A stretch of DNA of 37,553 nucleotides from Deltaproteobacteria bacterium (GTDB taxonomy: Bacteria > Myxococcota_A > UBA796 > GCA-2862545), in the NCBI GenBank assembly GCA_006226595.1, contig SBGP01000117.1:1-37553 (forward strand), read 5' to 3'. This document shows positions 35,998-37,553 of the stretch, piece by piece (position 1 is the stretch's first letter; each line of letters opens with the position of its first letter). A program made the translations under genes and the position numbers. Below the pieces are notes generated by a model. That model searched no databases. It saw nothing but the letters and a program-made list of their open reading frames with translations, and had not been told where the DNA came from.

Positions 35998-37455
35998 GTG
36001 GACTCGAGGTGGCGTTTTGCAGTGCTGGCGACGGCCACGACCGCGGTCGCCGCAGGGCTGGGGGCGTACCTTCTCGCCAAGCTGCCCCCCGACCCCCCCC
36101 TTCCCGGGGTGACCGAGGCGGACCTTCGGGCGCTCGAAGATGCGCTGTCCGCGATGCCCTCGCTCGCGGTCGAGGCGGACGCCGATTCCCCGGACGTCGT
36201 CGTGATCGTGCTCGATACGCTCAGGCAGGACCGGATCCCGCTGTACGGCTACGAGCGGCCGACGATGCCGATGCTCACGGAGTGGGCGGAGGACGCCCTG
36301 GTCTACGACGAGGCGCGCAGTGTCACCTCTTGGACCCTGCCCTCGCACGCCTCCTTGTTCACCGGGCAGTACCCGATTGACCACGGAGCGCACGGCAAGT
36401 CCCCCGAAGCCTACGACGGCGGGCACGACGCGTATCGGTTGCCGGACGACGCGACGACCCTCGCAGAGCGCGCCAGGGACGTCGGCTACCGAACCTGGGG
36501 AATCGCCGCCAATCGGGCGTACCTCTCGCGGAACTGGGGTCTGAACCAGGGCTTTGATCTGTGGTTGTGCGAGCAGCTCGACAACTATCAGATCGGATAC
36601 CCGACCGCCGAGCGCGTCACCGACCTCGCGCTCCGAGCCCTCGACGAGCGCGGGGACGAGCCGGTGTTCTTGTTCCTCAACTACATGGACGCCCATACGC
36701 CGTACTTCGTGCGCGATGGGCATCGCATGAGCGACGCGCCGCTCTACCCACGGTTTCAGCACGACACGCGCGCCTATCGGCTCGTGCGGCGCCTGGTGCT
36801 CTTGACCGGGTGGGGGCCGGCCCCCGTCCTCCGGGCCTGGAGCGATGCGTACGACGCCGACGTTTCCTACCTCGACCTCCAGGTCGGTCGCCTGCTCGAT
36901 GGACTCGAGGCGCGTGGCATCGACGAGAACGACTACGTGGTCATCCTCTCGGATCACGGCGAGTACTTTGGCGAACATGGCCTCGTCACACACTCGAAGG
37001 GCCTGCACGACGAGGTCGTGCGAGTTCCGCTCATCGTGCGAGGTCCTGGGTTTCCGGCAGGCCGAAGCGATGCGCTCGTCCAGACCCAGGACGTGCCCCG
37101 TTGGCTCACCGAGAAGATGGGCGCCGCACCGCTGCCCGACGCCGAGGCGACCGGCGAGCGGCAGGTGACCGAGCTGTACTGGACGCGGCGCCGTGAGATG
37201 GAGCTGTCCTGGATCGGGCATCGGTTCAACCACGTTCTGCGAGGCTTCTCGGATGGTCAGCGCACGGTCACCTTGAGTAGCCGTGGCGAAGTCGAGGCCT
37301 TTGATGGCCACGGTTCGGCGCCGCTCGACGAAACCTGGGTCGAGCCCCTTCGTAGCTGGGGCGAGCGTTGGATGGCGGATCGCGAGGTGACCGAGGGCGC
37401 CCAGGCGGCCGAAGATGACGTCGAGGCCCTCAGGTCGCTGGGGTACATGGACTGA
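35998..37455 (+). CDS. Sulfatase/alkaline-phosphatase-superfamily protein, Thr at catalytic site
   Basis: 485 residues from a GTG with AGGGGG upstream. N-terminal membrane anchor (FAVLATATTAVAAGLGAYLL). Family elements: VVVIVLDTLRQDRIPLYGY (metal Asp73), SWTLPSHASLFTG, NYMDAHTPYF, VILSDHGEYFGEHG (metal Asp-His) and the ending ALRSLGYMD. True sulfatases have Cys or Ser at the third position of SxCxPSR; here it is Thr113 in SWTLPSH, so formylglycine formation is not expected. Thr nucleophiles occur in the phosphotransferase branch. It may be a phospho- or phosphonate-type hydrolase or transferase, anchored at the periplasmic face. Confidence 0.85.
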   Translation: MDSRWRFAVLATATTAVAAGLGAYLLAKLPPDPPLPGVTEADLRALEDALSAMPSLAVEADADSPDVVVIVLDTLRQDRIPLYGYERPTMPMLTEWAEDALVYDEARSVTSWTLPSHASLFTGQYPIDHGAHGKSPEAYDGGHDAYRLPDDATTLAERARDVGYRTWGIAANRAYLSRNWGLNQGFDLWLCEQLDNYQIGYPTAERVTDLALRALDERGDEPVFLFLNYMDAHTPYFVRDGHRMSDAPLYPRFQHDTRAYRLVRRLVLLTGWGPAPVLRAWSDAYDADVSYLDLQVGRLLDGLEARGIDENDYVVILSDHGEYFGEHGLVTHSKGLHDEVVRVPLIVRGPGFPAGRSDALVQTQDVPRWLTEKMGAAPLPDAEATGERQVTELYWTRRREMELSWIGHRFNHVLRGFSDGQRTVTLSSRGEVEAFDGHGSAPLDETWVEPLRSWGERWMADREVTEGAQAAEDDVEALRSLGYMD

Positions 37456-37475
37456 CCACCGGGTCGGCGAAAGGA

Positions 37476-37495
37476 CCCGAACCCTTGGGTTCGGG
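37476..37495. terminator. Hairpin after the sulfatase gene
   Basis: CCCGAACCC, TT and GGGTTCGGG form a 9-bp perfect stem 21 bases after the stop. On the minus strand it is followed by TCCTTT, so it would suit a minus-strand transcript coming from the right, such as the tRNA-like sequence. Confidence 0.6.
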
Positions 37496-37498
37496 GCA

Positions 37499-37553
37499 CC
37501 GTAGGGTGGTCCGATTCGAACGGACGACCGCCTGCCGTACGACCCGGGCTTCC
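37499..37553 (-). tRNA. Possible 3' half of a tRNA (runs off the window)
   Basis: On the minus strand GTCCG-TTCGAAT-CGGAC is a perfect T-arm with the TTCGAAT loop and the conserved G-C closing pair. It is preceded by GCAGGCGGTC, which has the usual anticodon-stem 3' side and variable loop form. The adjacent 5' side (CCGGG) does not pair well with GCAGG. The 3' acceptor side ends in C with no encoded CCA. It may be an intact, degenerate or interrupted tRNA; the amino acid cannot be assigned. Confidence 0.35.

Noticed and set aside
35798-36112. Small plus-strand frame before the sulfatase
   Set aside because: Arg-rich text with no motif, no SD, and overlap with the sulfatase start in another frame.

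Overview
The window is a GC-rich bacterial chromosome segment with closely packed genes on both strands. The organism is probably a Myxococcota-type (former deltaproteobacterial) Gram-negative. The reasons are a Pal/OmpA-type peptidoglycan anchor, an unusually large set of lipoproteins with Asp-, Thr- or Gly-rich linkers (DTDADA, TGE and DTG repeats), a MopE-type metal-binding motif, a Ser/Thr kinase and strong third-position GC bias. This assignment is an inference from gene style; no rRNA or other phylogenetic marker is present.

Left part (1-9.2 kb): the 3' end of a Pal/OmpA gene, then a run of exported proteins. These are a beta-helix-like lipoprotein with an 18-bp tandem-repeat linker, a secreted phospholipase A2-like protein, a lipoprotein with a predicted propeller-like fold, a MopE-type lipoprotein, an IPT/TIG lipoprotein, a START-domain protein, a TPR protein and a radical SAM/SPASM enzyme. 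Then come a small membrane protein and a soluble Ser/Thr kinase (9.3-10.7 kb).

Middle (10.8-16.4 kb, minus strand): five genes whose ends overlap or nearly touch: an unrecognised 599-residue protein, a DUF1499 protein, a TVP38/TMEM64 membrane protein, a mercuric-reductase-like FAD/disulfide oxidoreductase and a two-domain glycosyltransferase (CofC/DUF2064-like domain fused to a GT2 domain of the type linked to arsenosugar cassettes). This is the best candidate for an undescribed pathway. Divergent from it is a plus-strand housekeeping group: an Nfu-type Fe-S scaffold, a CvfB-like S1 RNA-binding protein and a uracil phosphoribosyltransferase-like protein. A lysophospholipid acyltransferase follows, preceded by a near-perfect inverted repeat that fits the KstR/TetR operator consensus. 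A fused HyuA-HyuB (5-oxoprolinase-type) enzyme lies on the minus strand.

Right part (23.4-37.5 kb): two tandem paralogous lipoproteins with TGE-repeat linkers, a lipoprotein alpha/beta hydrolase, a GNAT acetyltransferase, a MORN-like lipoprotein, a coupled pair of exported amidohydrolases (one without its metal-binding HxH), a membrane protein with a TGE linker, a PHP-type lipoprotein, a histidine-box fatty acid hydroxylase-like protein, a Mesh1-like HD hydrolase, an HTTM membrane protein with a coupled partner, and a sulfatase-superfamily enzyme with Thr at the usual formylglycine position. The window ends in a hairpin and a T-arm-like sequence that may be the 3' half of a minus-strand tRNA. 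I found no insertion sequence, prophage, CRISPR array or rRNA.
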